A stretch of 64,000 nucleotides of DNA. It comes from Odiellus spinosus. Its lineage: Eukaryota; Arthropoda; Arachnida; Opiliones; Phalangiidae. Below are positions 63,879 to 64,000 of the stretch, piece after piece. The position numbers and the translations under genes are program-made. Position 1 is the stretch's first letter. Every line of letters begins with the position of its first letter. The notes below the pieces were generated by a model, which saw only the letters and a list, made by a program, of their open reading frames with translations, made no database searches and was not told the origin of the DNA. The stretch lies in contig OY987232.1 in the NCBI GenBank assembly GCA_963920705.1, positions 6,488,200 to 6,552,199 on the forward strand. The letters run 5' to 3'.

Positions 63879-64000
63879 TATATATATATAATATTTTTAA
63901 AAAAACGGTTAGAGGACGACTATGTTATTTTGAATTTTTCCAGTATCACTAAATAGTTAAACACAAGATTATGTTTTAAAGATTTTTAAATTTCAATGAT
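63879..64000. other. Window end, AT-rich
   Basis: Nothing recognised. Confidence 0.5.

Overview
The window reads as repeat-dense intergenic DNA of an arthropod, most likely an insect. It is AT-rich, has spliced genes with GT..AG introns, scattered GGTTAGGTTAGG-type runs, and a transposon mix (Ty3/gypsy, IS630-Tc1-mariner with a DUF4817 helix-turn-helix, CACTA/En-Spm, hAT, piggyBac-like MITEs, a Penelope-like terminal unit). I see no ordinary single-copy host gene, no rRNA and no prokaryotic feature. Coding content is almost entirely mobile-element derived.

Layout. 1-2083: an element with inverted repeats of about 355 bp around a three-exon minus-strand gene (223 aa, acidic middle, Cys/His-rich C-terminus, TATA box) that I do not recognise. 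2090-2577: two more direct copies of the inner part of that inverted repeat. 2578-39396: inverted sequences suggest one giant element of about 37 kb. Its left arm (2578 to about 9865) has swollen through a 14-bp minisatellite and a 6.3-kb pyrimidine-rich microsatellite. Its right arm (about 37808-39396) carries the same outer end and the same inner 125 bp. Just inside the left arm lie a possible 52-aa membrane peptide and a 211-codon PC4-like reading frame.

Nested inside the giant unit: a hAT element with a perfect 8-bp target duplication (13042-14902); a hAT-like unit split by a palindromic Penelope-like insertion with hammerhead motifs and a 13-bp duplication (15409-16823); piggyBac-like MITEs; and a complete two-gene CACTA-like element (18577-28271). 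The CACTA element has an intact nine-exon minus gene (535 aa), a divergent zinc-finger transposase broken by three frameshifts, and about twelve subterminal 85-bp repeats carrying the terminal motif. Several long-inverted-repeat elements follow (28934-30920, 31079-31590, 33080-33864).

39.4-64 kb: a 5'-truncated Ty3/gypsy element (39778-44963) whose flanking direct repeats begin with the terminal sequence of a mariner element; two head-to-head mariner twins (45361-47821, 61389-63878) that share a duplicated left flank; a second copy of the 28.9-kb element family (49074-50383) and of its 100-bp satellite; several short MITEs; and a 2.6-kb hAT-type element made largely of GAG-rich minisatellite (57592-60233) with a TA-flanked element inside it.

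The two genes most likely to work together are the CACTA pair: a transposase and a second element-encoded protein, divergently transcribed from a shared 0.85-kb intergenic region. The most novel-looking gene is the three-exon Cys-rich gene at 397-1309.
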